Notes: generated by a model from the sequence alone, not told the origin. Numbered from the stretch's first letter, positions 27,707-40,229 are shown. The stretch: DNA of 64,000 nucleotides from Ceratothoa steindachneri (GCA_963969495.1 OZ018321.1:196953126-197017125), one strand, 5' to 3'. Program-made: numbers and translations.

Positions 27707-30700
27707 GCTGGCCTCAACATTTAAATACAATCACTGTCAATCACTGTTTGCCATTAATTACCTATATAAATTTACCTGAATTTCATAGACCAGGCTCAGA
27801 CCCATTTCTGCGCAATAAACCTGAATAATTTAGTGTTGGTTATTACAAAAAAATAAGAACCTCCGTGAAAAAATGAGTATGATTTCTGGATTCAGCATGC
27901 AAAACTCTAATGGGAAATGGTAATCGACGTCTTTGTTCTACCACTTCTGGTTATTGATATGTCATTGTGACATCGATGGAGAGATATTTTGTAGTCGCTT
28001 TCAGGTTCTTTTAAAATTTAATTTAATATATAAAAAAGGGTCTCATTCCCAAACTGCATAATAAGATAACACGGCATTTCTAGGAATCAAATAATTCCTT
28101 TTCTTTGCATATTAATATTCTATTTCTGTCTCTACTGACGCTTTAATTTTTTTCTTAAGTTTCTTGCCTTTTTGGGTGTCCTAGTTTTGCAAGGAGTAAC
28201 GCATATTAGAAAGTTAGTTGCCGTAATGCCATAAAAGTTCTAGAGTACATTCCTTTTTTCTTTTCTTCTCTTACGGATAATTAACTATTATTATCACTTA
28301 TGAATCAGCTTGTGATTAATATTAGTTGTTTGATGTTTGCCATTTAACGACAAAAATTTTACCTGCCACAAGTAAAGGTTTGGTATAGTGTGAAATTACG
28401 CTGGAAGGTGACCGTGGTAATTTCTCGTATAATCTTTATTAAGGGCAAGTTCCTCTTTCTTTCCTTCTAAAGTATCTGACTTAAGTTTTAGCCTCACGTT
28501 TCTAGTGACATCGCACAATACCTCATTCCTTTTATTTCCTCCAAAAGTATGTATTTCCAAGTTCTATGCACAGTATGATAAAGACTTTTCTAAGCATTCT
28601 TCTATTAAACTGATGATTTATTGCAGAGATACGTGAAAAGTAGTGCATAAACATCAAATTAAAATTTAAGTTTAATCTCAAACGATCGTTAAAAATGTTA
28701 GAAAATCCGCAATGGTATTGTCGTTGAGAAATAAAAATGAAATGAAATCCATCTAAATACAATAACATTTTCCCTTCTTACATTAATGTATATAAATCTA
28801 AGTGTGTGATCTCATGAAACAGATGAAGGTTCAACAAATTCTACATGCGAAATAAAATATAGATTTTACCAATGAGAACTTATTTAACTTAGCCATTGCT
28901 TAAAGCCTTTCCTTTTGCAATTGCATTGTTGTGTATACATAGACATTTCTCTCTCGCAATGGGCCATAAAAGCGGAAAAAGAGCGTGTAACTGAACAGTT
29001 AACGCTTTTCTGGGCTCTAAACCACGTATTCTTGTCCTTTCTTGGTGATCTGGGTGCAATCCTTTGAGAATTGAATGTTCATATTTAGCCCAACCAGCTT
29101 CGTTACAGGATATTGGGTAAAATAAATCTATTCATCCATTAAAGTTTATAAAATTGTAACTAAATAAATGACTCATTGTAAATAAACCGTATCATAAGTG
29201 CATAGATACAATGTTTAGGCATTATTTAAGGCATGAAAGATTTAGGAAAAAAAATGCGCGCGAAGAAACTGGTGAAGATAAGGGAAGAAGAGGTGTAGGA
29301 AAGGTACCTATCTCGAGTAAACCAAACAGGCTCACTCTTTGGTTTACCATAGATTGATGCATTCTAGCCAAGACTAAACAATTATATACATATTGAACCA
29401 AGATAAGCTATATTAAGTATGGATAAGCGCCGTTTGACGTTTTGTTTCGGTTTGTCATTGAGACCATTGTTATATATGATGCAGAGCCATAATTCACATT
29501 CCACGTAATTCTTAGATCCATAATACAAAATAAAAGGCCCAAATAAGAGCGTAGATTAGTGGGAAACCCCATAATAAATTATATCACATGCTCATTTAAT
29601 TTTTAAAGTATAGACGCGTGTCCCTTTAACGGTAATTTTCAAATTTTTAGGTAACTCATTCGATGTCCATGAATATGATTTCGATGTTCCTCAACAAACA
29701 TGAAAAGCTCTTATCTGTGCTCTTCTTCATTACTCCGAAATCAAGGCGACTCTCATCTACCCTGTCAATGAAAGTTTTCAGTACCCTAACGGTATCTATT
29801 TATTTTCGATTCTACATTGATGTTTGTGCCTATGTAAGAAAAAGCAACTAAATAATCTCCGATAGCAGATGCAGCGATCAATGAGAGTTATGCAGGCCCC
29901 TGATGTGATATATTTATATCATATTATACTGTTAGATCTTGAAGTGCCTTCAATTCGTTAGCAGGAACATACGATAAAGAGAGTAAACGAACCAAGCGTT
30001 AATACTCCATTTGGAGGCAAAGAATTCAAATCGTTTCAAACCAACACATATGTCCTGAGCTGTCAGTTTGAAATGATTTAGGGGAAGGAAGATTTTAATG
30101 AATAAAAGTCTGTTATCTTTCAGCTACTCAATAAAATGCTTTTGATCCTCGTATACGAAAGTTAAGTAGTTCCAACAAGGCTTGTATTTCCTACCCAGAA
30201 CATATATAGTTTGATAAAATATGCTCGATGTTGTCTAAGATATATTTTAAAGCTTGTGATCAGATCTTATCATTTTTAATTCATACACGGGGAGAAGTTT
30301 GATAGAGAGCTTTATTCTCCTTGGCATATTTAAAGTCTCTTTGAAGCTGAAGATTACTCCGAGCTCTGGGAAAGAGGCAGGTCTCATGCATTCATGTTCG
30401 CCTTAAAAATGATTATTTATATGCGTGATAGCAACCTGTAAGATAAAGGCGACAGCGACCGAATTTCTGCTCAGAAATCTCGTTTACTCTCGACGAGTAA
30501 CCTGTGTTTAAAGTTATAGTATCGAAAGTCATAGCTGATATATCTTGCACATTCCACTTTTTGAGTGCAGCCATCAAGGCGGGAGTCATGGTTTTACAGT
30601 TGCCTTGATATTTTCGGAGCTAAATGAGGTAAACAAATTAATCGAACTTTGAGAGAAAGAGCACATCCATATAAGTAAAAACGCAATTTCTAAAGCGAAA

Positions 30701-31181
30701 GATGAGTAAAGCTTTCGGGCAGTTCCATTTCTTACAATCGCACTGATATATCTTTTTCATTCGGCAGACAGAAATTTTTTTCTGAGACACAATGAATGAT
30801 GTAAAATAGAGTTTTTTCTCTAAACAATAGTAAGGGTTAGGTATGGCACCTTACGAGTGAATAGATATATACAGAGCAGCCGTTCTCCGACTAAGGAAAG
30901 GCTTGAGAGTAGAAGTCATTTTAGGGCACGATTTAAAGGGGGCCAAAAAACACATACCTGAATGCAAGTTATTCTAGATCCTGGAAGCAAATATAAAGAA
31001 GGCACTAACATTTATTTATCAGTAAAAACTACAGGGGTGTATTTAAAAAAGCTTTCCGAGCTCTTAAAAATTATAAGATAGAAGTAAAAATGGACTTACG
31101 AGTATATTTTTAAAAAATGATGACCCATTGACATTACATATGGCATGACATTCGACATATTTGAAACAGCAAAAATTGCTC
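27707..31181. other. Unrecognised AT-rich interval
   Basis: Both strands show only short open frames without known motifs. No long repeat shared with the rest of the window was seen. Confidence 0.4.
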
Positions 31182-31474
31182 CCGGAGCAATCTCCATGGC
31201 GTACGGCATAATTGAGTGGGGGACTTCGGGGGAATGTCCCGGTGGCGCCTGAGAAAATACCTTATCTGCCCATAAGCCTAATTCAATCTGGCGAGATCGA
31301 CGTATGGAGGCAAAACGGGGAAGTGAACCTGCTTGATTAAACATTGGCTATGATGGGAGATAACGCGCTTCTGCTTCCTCTTGCAGGCAGGATGCACGTG
31401 GGTAAGCATGTGGGTAAGCATGGTTAACATGTTATAGAGGCTGAATTAAAGCGGCCTCAGACCGTTCTAAAAGA
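31182..31474 (-). mobile_element. Truncated 3' LTR of element C
   Basis: Starting at 31474 with TCTTTTAGAACGG in place of TGTGATAGAACGG, it matches the first 300 or so bases of the B LTRs. It then breaks off at about 31182 into unrelated DNA. About 1 kb of LTR is lost. Confidence 0.8.
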
Positions 31475-31490
31475 CCTCTCCATTCCAGGG
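31475..31490 (-). other. Putative polypurine tract of element C
   Basis: CCTGGAATGGAGAGG abuts the LTR start, as in element B. Confidence 0.6.
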
Positions 31491-31892
31491 GAAGTTGTCA
31501 CTTTGAAAAAAAGAGAGAAGAAACAACCATAGAGCTCCGTTTTGGGGAACTCACTTTCTTGCACCCACCGTACCTTCATTCACCTAGCTAATATGACATC
31601 AATACATATGATTATGTTGATCATTTGATTATAGGAGAAACTAACCTTTAATACAAACTTAACTATAAAAACGACATGGAACAATGAAATAATATGAAAT
31701 TGGTACATATGGGACAAAAGAATTCATACGTAAATTATGGGTACAAATATATACACATACGAGAAAAAAAAAGGACATTTTGCCACAAAATTCAGACATA
31801 TACATTAAATAATTATATTACTGTAGAATCTAATTTAAGTCGTACAAGACGGTATATAGATACATGGAGATCCTAATCCAATGAATTACAAA

Positions 31893-32510
31893 TTAATCTA
31901 CACTGTTTAATAATGCATTCCTACTGAGTGCGTCAGGGATCTGATTAGCGGAAGCTTTAATGTAATTTATCTTAAATTGGTACTCTTGGAAGAGTAGACT
32001 ACAGCGCATAATTCGGCCGTTGGAGTGTCGTACATTCCGAATATAGGCCAACGGGCGGTGGTCAGTTCTTATCTGAAAATCTTTTCCAATCAAATACATC
32101 TTAAACTTGTCAATAAACCAAATAATAGCTAGAGCTTCCTTCTCTATAGTGGCATATCTCTTTTCGCGGGGTAATAACTGGCGACTAGCATATGCAACTG
32201 GATGGCTCGTTCCGTCATCCTCATATTGAAGGAGTACCCCTCCAATGCCCTCGTTGCTCGCGTCGGTCTTAATCCTAAAGGATTTTTCCGGGTTGAGCAA
32301 CTTCAAAATGGAAGCAGAAATGAGCTTACTCTTGAGCTGGTTAAAATGAGAAACAGCGACATCATTCCAACGTAGTCGCTCGGGGGAATTCTTTTTTAGA
32401 AGTGTGCTGAGGTGCGCCGAAATTGCAGCGAAACTCGGGACAAATCGCCGATAGTAAGATGCTGATCCTAGGAATGATCTTAATTGCTTCTTAGTATTCG
32501 GGAGGGGCAT
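31893..32510 (-). pseudogene. pol: Element C RT connection and RNase H, 205-residue open frame
   Basis: The frame opens with [21 protein letters not shown], the end of the RT domain, then has KTDASNEGIGGVLLQYEDDG with the first RNase H Asp. Next are RYATIEKEALAI with the catalytic Glu, and RTDHRPLAYI with a further Asp. It ends NQIPDALSRNALL. All expected RNase H acidic residues are present, so this domain is intact at sequence level. It follows RT and is the last domain before the 3' LTR; no integrase comes after it. Confidence 0.85.
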
Positions 32511-33100
32511 GTCGTCGATTGCCTAAATCTTGTCCCCCTGTGGACCTAACTGGCTTTGTCCTATTTTGAAACCCAAGTATTTTATGGTTTCGTGGGCAAA
32601 AAGGAATTTTCTGGGTCCAATTGTTAAGCCATTTTCGCGCAGTCGCTCGAAGAGAGCTAATTGGGTGGTTAAATAATGACTCCATTCACGAGTAGCGACG
32701 TAGACGTTATCGAAGTAAAAGGAGACATTCGAAAGTCTATCTTACAACCTTTTCATGATATGGTTATAGTTACTACAAGCCTTTCTCAGTTGCAAAGGCG
32801 GTATATGCTTTCACATCAGGCCGAAGGGGAATTTGGTAATACGCCTTGCACAAATCAAGTTCTGAGATGAACTTGGCGTCTTCAAAAAGGTGGAGGTTTT
32901 GATCTACCAACGAAATGGGCTCGGCATCGAACACAGTTCCCGAATTTAACTTCCGGAAGTCGATGCACATCCGATAAGAGCCATCAGGTTTCTTGACTAT
33001 GACGATTGGGGAACAATAACTAGAGGTGGAAGGTTCTATTATATCTAAACTAATCAATTTTCGACTTCGGCGTTAAAAGCTTGGCATAAATGAATCGGCA
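32511..33100 (-). pseudogene. pol: Element C reverse transcriptase core
   Basis: Reading down from about 33100: LDIIEPSTSSYCSPIVIV, KKPDGSYRMCIDFRKLN, and ELDLCKAYYQIPL with the first catalytic Asp. The box normally read YxDD is FYFDN here (32720-32706), then VYVATREW, and TIKYLGFKIGQ. A gap and frame change near 32770 removes part of the LPFG region. The same FYFDN occurs in the older element at 8145-8159, so Asn in the last position appears to be a lineage feature rather than a private mutation. Confidence 0.85.
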
Positions 33101-33137
33101 TGGGATACGGTTTTGAATGGAGAGGTTCTAAAGTCGT

Positions 33138-33600
33138 TTATTCAATATCATGCTCAAAATTAGTAGCGCATCTAGGATTTACTGAAATAACGTCGTCGAA
33201 CTGACATAATAATTCTGGTAGCTGACTCTTTTGATGTGGTGTCAGTTGCGCGTCGAATTCTAGGTCAGAGGGTTCAAAAGACTCGCCTGGCAGGAAAGGA
33301 AGAGGGTAATCGGCATCAGGTTGGATGCACACTGTCTTTATGACATTAAGGGACTCCGAGGGGTAATCCTCTTCAAGCGCCGATGTTTCGTCCAGTGCTA
33401 CAAACGTATCTCCATGGGCGAGTCGGTGGTACTTTTTCAACAAGTTGACGTGGTAGAGCTTATCACCTGCTGGGGTAGCAATGAGGTAATCTACCTGTCC
33501 TCGTACCTCGCGGTCCGAGTACTGACCTTTCCATTGGCTCAGTAATTTATTACTTGCTGTGGGAAGGAGCAGGAGTACTTCATCACAGGGCTCAAATTTC
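33138..33600 (-). pseudogene. pol: Element C GPY/F region and spacer before RT
   Basis: It begins with EVLLLLPTASNKLLSQWKGQYS, the GPY motif being changed to GQY, then REVRGQVDYLIATPAGDKLYHVNLLKKYH. An acidic spacer (HGDTFVALDETSALEEDYPSE) and an EHDIE stretch follow, where RT starts. GPY/F modules normally cap the integrase C-terminus; here the module bridges integrase and RT. Confidence 0.8.
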
Positions 33601-34461
33601 TGATCTTACGACCTGACATCAAAATAGGTTTTATATTTTCCAAATTGACATCGGCATTCTCATAGGCGTTTTTTTGCGCATTTCTCGACCCTCTGGCGTA
33701 TATCCAAGACATAGGCGTAGGATGACTTGACTTCTTGATCCAGTTGGGGCTTGATTAGCAACTCCTTTAAAATGCTGAGTGGTCCGCGTACATTACATCT
33801 ATAAAAGAGCTCGAAGGGGGTGAAGCCTAATGTACGGTGAGGAATTTCTCGATAGGCGAATAGGGCGACCGGGAGATATCGGTGTCATTCGCGGGGCTGC
33901 TCGGCACAAATCTTCTTAATAATGGATTTTAAATTTCCATTTAATTTTTCGCACATCCCGTTTGTCTGTGGCCGGAATGGGGTGGTAAAAAGGAGCTTTA
34001 CCATGAGCAGCTTCCCTACGTACTCCATCGACTCGGAGGTGAATTGTCGTCCTCTGTCTGAGAGTATTTCCTTGGGGACGCCTACCCTTGAAAAGATGGA
34101 AATGAGGGCCTCGGCGCAAGAAGTACTATCGATTCGGCGAAGGGGGACAGCCTCGGGAAAACGGGTAGCAAAGTCGACTGAGGGAAAAATATAGCTGTGC
34201 CTTCGCTCGAAGAAGGGAAGATAGGGCCAACCAGATCGATGGCCACTCTGGAGAAGGGTTCAGTTGTGACTGGTCCCCTTTGTAAGGGAGCAAGTTTGAC
34301 CCGCCCCTTAGCGGCGTCTTCTGACACACATCGCACGATCGACAATGCTTTAAGATGTCAGCTGCAGCCCCCAGCCAATAAAAATATTTAAAAATACGCT
34401 GATCCGTTTTAGTATGACTCAAATGACCGGAAAAGATGCTGTCATGAGCTATTTTGAGCAC
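33601..34461 (-). pseudogene. int: Element C integrase
   Basis: The zinc-binding start reads AHDSIFSGHLSHTKTD ... CRSCDVCQKT (34446-34320), an HHCC module. The catalytic core shows Asp in FSRVAIDLVGPIF (34237), Asp in EILSDRGRQFTSE (codon 34058-34056) and Glu in PQTNGMCEKLNGNLK (codon 33950-33948). The last two are 35 residues apart, the DD35E spacing. FAYREIPHRTLGFTPFELFY follows near 33860-33800. A frame change near 34250 and a stop (PRE-stop-HRYLP) near 33890 inactivate it. It lies between protease and RT. Integrase inserts the cDNA into the genome. Confidence 0.85.
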
Positions 34462-34860
34462 TATAGGTACATGAGATCGCGGAAGGCATAAGACAGGTGT
34501 AACAGCGTTATTACTGTCCTTGGCAGATCGGTAAAGTTTACCACCTTGCTCCAGTTACCTTATTCCTTTGGGTCCACAGACAGTCTCCGTGTCCTTGTTT
34601 TGGGCGTTATCCCATAAGGGTGTTAGTGCTTCACACTCCTTTTAAGTGGACCTAAAGTCCTGGTTGAGGATCTTGGAGAATTCGGACGGTATCGGGGTTC
34701 TGAGGGGGGCGGACTCCTGAGCTTCGTTCTTAGCTCGGCCTAGAGGAAGGGTGGACTGGGACACGGGGTCGGAGTTTACTTGAGGGCTCTGTCCTATAAG
34801 TACGGAACAAAATTTTATGGTTGCTGAAATGACTTCAGCCCAGCCATCATAATACTGACA

Positions 34861-35133
34861 CTACAGGTAACATCTAACGACGGGGAATCGGTTTGCCCGC
34901 CCAAGATAGTCATGTACCACCGCAAATTTTTCGTGGTTAGGATCCACTGGGGGGAGGAGCTCGTCGGACACGATGAAACACGTGCACCTGGTGTCCCTGA
35001 CGAGAGTAGATACACGGCAGCCGTTCACGCTGCCCTCCTCAAATTTCAAAGTTCCCGGAAACCTTTTATCAAAAATAAAATTTACCTGGGGGCCTGACGG
35101 AGGGGGAGAAGTTAATGCTTGGGTCTGCGCCAC
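34861..35133 (-). pseudogene. pro: Element C aspartic protease, active site mutated
   Basis: The frame is collinear with element B protease (NGCRVSTLVRDT-CTCFIVSDELL). The catalytic DTG is DTR here because of a single codon change (GGG-type Gly to AGG Arg), so it should be dead. About 400 bases between this and integrase hold no recognised domain. Confidence 0.8.
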
Positions 35134-35184
35134 CGGGGGAGCCGGGGTGACATTAATCTGGTAAACTTGGTGGGCTGGTCCGCT

Positions 35185-36266
35185 TTAAAGCGTAGAATTT
35201 TGGGGGCAATTCCAGCTCATGTGGTTTTCTACAACGCAGGTGAAGCATATGATTGGTCGCTTCGGGAAGAGTGATAGAGGAGAAATCTTAACGGGAGGTT
35301 TGATGTCCCGTTGTTGGTTTGGGGGAAAGAAATTTTGGGGTTTTACGAAGCCCGGAAACTTCGTTAGCTTTCCCGTGAAGGGGCGCGAATCCTTCCTTCT
35401 TTCCTGGTAGGGGGATTGGTGAGAATTTCGATTCTCCTTGGGGTATAAATTATGGCTTGCGGCATAGACATCCACTTCTTCGGTACACTCTTTAAAGGTC
35501 TGGCACCGACGATCCTTGACGAACGCGTGGAACCTTCGTCGGGAGAGACGCCAAAAATTGATCCCGCAACACGAAGTCTGTTAAGGACACGTAGTTAGGA
35601 TCAACCTTTGAGGATTCTAACCACAATTAAAAATTCCTATGAAAAATGTATCCGAATTAACGGAACGTATGTCCGGGTTTAATACGACCTCCTTGAAATT
35701 CTTGTCAGTAGAAATCGGGAGTCATATAGTGAGCGGCCAATAACTCGGCTTTTAAGGTGCTGTAGTCAATTATACATTCAGATGGTAAGGATATAAAAAT
35801 GTCACACAATTTACAATTTAAAAGGGGAAGTAATCTTACTACACCTTCAACCTCCAAATCCAGGTTATTGATCTCAAAGATCTTTTCGAAGTGTGCTAAA
35901 AATGCTCCGAAATCCTCTCCATCCCTCAAATTGGGGAACTTAAGTGGGAGATTGGGTGGGGGCTTCCGAACGTGAACTTACCGATTGGGTTTCAGCATGT
36001 ACATGAGCCATTTCAAGCTGATGGTGAAGCTCAGCTTGTCTTTTCCGTTCCTCTCTTTCTCTTTCTTCTCGTTGGATTTCTATTTCTCTTTCTCTTTCTT
36101 CTCCTTAGATTTCTTCTTCTCTTTCTTCTCCTTGGATTTCACTTTACCTTTCTTCTCTTAACTTTTCTCTTTCTGTTCGTTGCTCCTCTTGAACGTACTC
36201 ATTTAATTCTCTTCCGAAAAGCCCCAAGGATTCTCCTTGTGCTTTGAAGATTTCAAACTGAGTCAT
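35185..36266 (-). pseudogene. gag: Element C gag
   Basis: The start is ATG at 36266 (MTQFEIFKAQGESLGLFGREL). A strongly charged Glu/Arg repeat segment (about 36190-36040) is probably an extended or coiled helix. LEMAHVHAETQSVSS comes next, then capsid-like NNLDLEVEGVVRLLPLLNCKLCDIF (near 35880-35810). The end is a CCHC knuckle CFTCVVENHMSWNC (about 35250-35210). The intact capsid stretch here shows what was replaced by RT sequence in element B. Stops and frameshifts are present. Confidence 0.75.
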
Positions 36267-36587
36267 ATTGCACTTGAGGGCGAAATAGTCAACCAACTTA
36301 ATTCCTTGCGATAAGAATTAGGCCTTCTAGAGAATTTGCCAACATAAATATGGGCACTGACCTATTCGTGATTGGTTTCTCGTCCTAGATAACCAATAAC
36401 TAAAATAACACACACAAAAAAATTTTTTTATAACAGTTCCTTGAGCTACTCCAGCTTCTTAAATTTTAAAAAGGGGATAGCAATCGTTAAAACAAAAGGG
36501 AACTACTATACTCTCTTCTTATAACGAATAATACTATGCTTCACTCGACTGAGACCAGTGTTTGCAAAGATATAGCGTTAAACCTTA

Positions 36588-36601
36588 CACACTTGACACC
36601 A
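36588..36601 (-). other. Putative primer-binding site of element C
   Basis: TGGTGTCAAGTGTG on the minus strand, just inside the (TA)n tract, parallels 2384-2397. Confidence 0.5.
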
Positions 36602-36611
36602 AATTCAAATA

Positions 36612-36612
<1 letters not shown>

Positions 36613-36693
<81 letters not shown>
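36613..36693. repeat. (TA)n microsatellite at LTR/PBS junction of C
   Basis: About 40 TA units between the 5' LTR and primer-binding site. Confidence 0.95.
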
Positions 36694-36696
<3 letters not shown>

Positions 36697-36707
36697 GTAG
36701 AATAGGC

Positions 36708-38010
36708 TCTCGACGATATACCATATATAACTATTCGTTGAGGGAATTATTCTAATATTTCGAGTGCGTGGTAATCTGATTGACCGAGGTTAGCCTAAAA
36801 GGATGGAGGGCCTGGAGAGGCTTATTTATCTTCAATATGCTTAAGAAGTGGAACGGAGTGCAAGGATAAATAATATGGCTAAAATTAATAAAAATAGAGT
36901 TTTATTAATTAAACTATTAACACACACAAAAATGTTTACATAAACGGAGAAGGAAAAGGGTCGTGGGAATATCTGACTAATCTGAGGATTAAGATTTGGA
37001 GAGATTTAAAAAGATAAACAAACAAAAATATAAGGGAAGGATGTTTCGCTAAACCATTTAAAGCACAGGGTTGCGTTGACAAAAGGTTAAACGATTAAAG
37101 GTAATGCTCAGCTTACGTAATTACAAAGTTGTTGTGTAGAGGAAGACGATGCGAAGGAATCTTCGGTCCAACTGGCAATTTCCAGCCAAATGGTTCTTCG
37201 GGGGGTTGTCCTCAAAGAGGGGGAAAGGACTGTCTTCGAGGAGTGAGAGCGAAGTGGGGCTCGGAAGTACGAGCGATAATTGTGACAGCAAATCGGAGAT
37301 GTTCTAGATGAACAATGGAGGTTATTGTTGAAACCAAGCGTTCTCTTGAAGAACTTTAAAAAGGGGGGAATTAGATTATCCTGACGTAATGTCTTGGGAA
37401 CGAGAACCGTTTCTTGACGAACGGGCTTGAAGAACAATGGCTGTTCTAACGTTGTTCTCTTGCTGAACAACAGGGGGATGGGAGCTTAGAACCATCTCTT
37501 GTCAAACGGGGTCAAAGTACAATGGCTGTTCTAACGTTGTTCTCTTTCTGAACAACAGGGGAGCCTTGTTGACTTGGCGTCTCGAAGGCGCGAACCTTGG
37601 CACTCAAGGGATGTTGGTCTCTTCTGGACAATAAGGGGTTTCTTAGCATAGTTTCTAGGTGCACAAGGGAGAACGGATCAGCTTGATGCCCTGCGAAGAT
37701 AAGCTTGATCTGCTTCAATTGGGAAAAGCTATTGTATAAATACCCGGAGCCATCTCCATCGCGTTCGGGATAATTAAGTGGGGTACTTTGGGGAAATGTC
37801 CCGGTGACGCCTGGGAAAAATACCTTATCTGCCCATGAGCCTAATTCAATCTGGCGAGATCGACGTATGGAGGCAAAACGGGGGAGTGAACCTTCTTGAT
37901 TAAATATTGGCTATGATTGGAGATAGCGCGCTTCTGCTTCCTCTCGCAGGCAGGATGCAGGTGGGTAAGCATGTGGCTCTGAATGGTTAACATGTAATAG
38001 AGGCTGAATT
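36708..38010 (-). mobile_element. 5' LTR of element C, outer 27 bases missing
   Basis: It matches the B LTRs from AATTCAGCC inward and includes AATAAA near 36905 (minus strand). It also holds two minisatellite units (beginning at 37559 and 37474, read downward). The first 27 or so LTR bases are replaced by the Penelope-like sequence that starts at 38011. Confidence 0.85.
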
Positions 38011-38395
38011 ATGAGTAAACCTATAAACAACGGATTTTAACAAATAGACACCAGATAGGATTATCCTTCAATTGTAAGGATAGAATCCCGCCTGAAGCGA
38101 AGTGCTCCGTTGTTTATAAGTTTACTTGCCCCAATTGTAATCTGGGGAGATACATAGTTAGTACGGTGCGTTAGCCACAGGACAGGAAAGGTTCTCTCTA
38201 CGAAAGAATTCTCACCTGTTAGGCTTCACTCTATTAATTGTAAAACTGAAATCACAACGGACGATTTTAAAATCTTGAAAACCACCCCTGATCCCATATC
38301 ACTAAGGATTCTTGAATCCATGTATATTAAATACCTTTCTCCTTCCTCAAATTCCGATTCCTCTACTCACCCACTACTTCTACTCTAAACAAATA
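38011..38395 (+). pseudogene. Penelope-like element C-terminus (GIY-YIG endonuclease remnant)
   Basis: VYKFTCPNCNLGRYIVSTVR (38113-38172) resembles the start of the GIY-YIG-type domain of Penelope-like elements (F-x-Y-K-C-x2-C ... Y-x-G-S-T). After a frame break, NCKTEITTDDFKILKTTPDPISLRILESMYIKYLSPSSNSD (about 38238-38360) matches the domain's C-terminal 'LxILESLYIxxLxPxLN' box, ending at a stop near 38390. The first bases carry an inverted copy of the domain start (see findings). The Tyr and Gly of the motif are changed, so it is inactive. Confidence 0.6.
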
Positions 38396-38686
38396 TATTA
38401 CTAACCTTCTAACCTTCTCTTTCTTCTTACGCTCCTCGCCCTTTCTCCCCAGTTATCCTGTAACGGCTGATTTTTTAAGGTTGGTTTATCCTGATGTGTT
38501 TCCTGTGTTTCCACAATCGTTAATTTTTAACTCGTAACATAATAATCCAGAAGTTATCAATTGCCTGTAAATTTATCGCTATCCCCCTCCTTAATTAACA
38601 TTAAATACGTTCCATAAATTCGTCATTTTGATTATCTGTTTAGTTCTTAACTTAAATTGTTTTCCACAAATTGCATTTCCAATACC

Positions 38687-38716
38687 CTAAGATGGGTGTA
38701 AAGTTCACCCGAAACG
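38687..38716 (+). ncRNA. Hammerhead-ribozyme-like motif, degenerate (Penelope 3' region)
   Basis: CTAAGAT, a GGGTG/CACCC stem (38694-38698 with 38706-38710), then GAAACG. The type of core is CUGANGA, stem II, GAAA. The first core lacks one G and there is an extra T before the stem. A second copy with a complete CTGAAGA core is at 63243. Hammerhead motifs are known in Penelope-like elements. Confidence 0.4.
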
Positions 38717-38771
38717 TTGTAACAAGAAAATGAAATAAATTTTCCTTTATACGTCCTTTCGTTCATTCTTT

Positions 38772-38775
<4 letters not shown>

Positions 38776-38849
<74 letters not shown>
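38776..38849. repeat. (TA)n between Penelope 3' end and SINE-like unit
   Basis: About 37 TA units. Confidence 0.95.
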
Positions 38850-38853
<4 letters not shown>

Positions 38854-39050
38854 GGGAACCCCACTTTGAATCTCTTGAGCAGACGGAACTTCCATGTGCT
38901 GCAGACGGCCCGTTAGGCCTAAATTGGTAAGCCTAACCCCACCTTCCACAAGCGGTAGCCTCGAACCGCGTCCCCCACGATTCACCTTTACGCGGACTAG
39001 AATAGCCTCTGCAAGAAGATTCGAGGCCATTCGAGAGTAGAGCTGTTTCC
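38850..39050 (-). mobile_element. Possible tRNA-derived SINE
   Basis: On the minus strand ATGGCCTCGAATC (near 39030) could be a worn A box. GACGCGGTTCGAGGCTACC (about 38970) fits a B box (GGTTCGANNCC with one mismatch), about 60 bases later. The unit runs down into a (TA)n tail, a usual SINE arrangement. Only one copy is present in the window. Confidence 0.35.
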
Positions 39051-39054
39051 CGCT

Positions 39055-39886
<832 letters not shown>

Positions 39887-40229
39887 TTACATTATATAAA
39901 CATATTTTTATACAACTCGTAACAATTTAGGCATTCAAGCCTTTATTTTATAGTTGTTGCTAAACTAACTTCATTCACTAATTCTTCATGAAAAGTGGCA
40001 ACATAAAGAAATTTAAGATAGATTAACATATTTCAAAACTTTACTTGACATTATTGAGATAATTCTATATATCTTTAGGATTTAAGTCATAAATTGAATG
40101 GGAGTTGTTTAATTAAATTAATTTGATATTTTAGTCTATTAGTTGTTGCGTTTGACATAAGTACGACGACTTTGTTACGTTTGGCATAAGTACGACATCT
40201 TTAATGAAACTTAGGTTCAAACAGTACAA

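Larger units (their letters stand above)
31182..38010 (-). mobile_element. Gmr1-like LTR retrotransposon, element C (most complete copy)
   Basis: This minus-strand element has the order 5' LTR (38010-36708), (TA)n, primer-binding site, gag, protease, integrase, GPY/F, RT, RNase H, polypurine tract, truncated 3' LTR (31474-31182). Integrase upstream of RT with Ty3/gypsy-type proteins defines the Gmr1 group. It is close in sequence to element B, which lacks the integrase. The outer ends of both LTRs are missing. Frameshifts and stops in gag, integrase and RT make it inactive. Confidence 0.85.

Noticed and set aside
31740..31840. Possible regulatory A-rich patch inside element C 3' region
   Set aside because: It matches the untranslated region of element B and shows no independent signal.
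35972..36247. Plus-strand frame rich in Phe and Leu, like a membrane protein
   Set aside because: It is the antisense of the purine-rich charged segment of element C gag.
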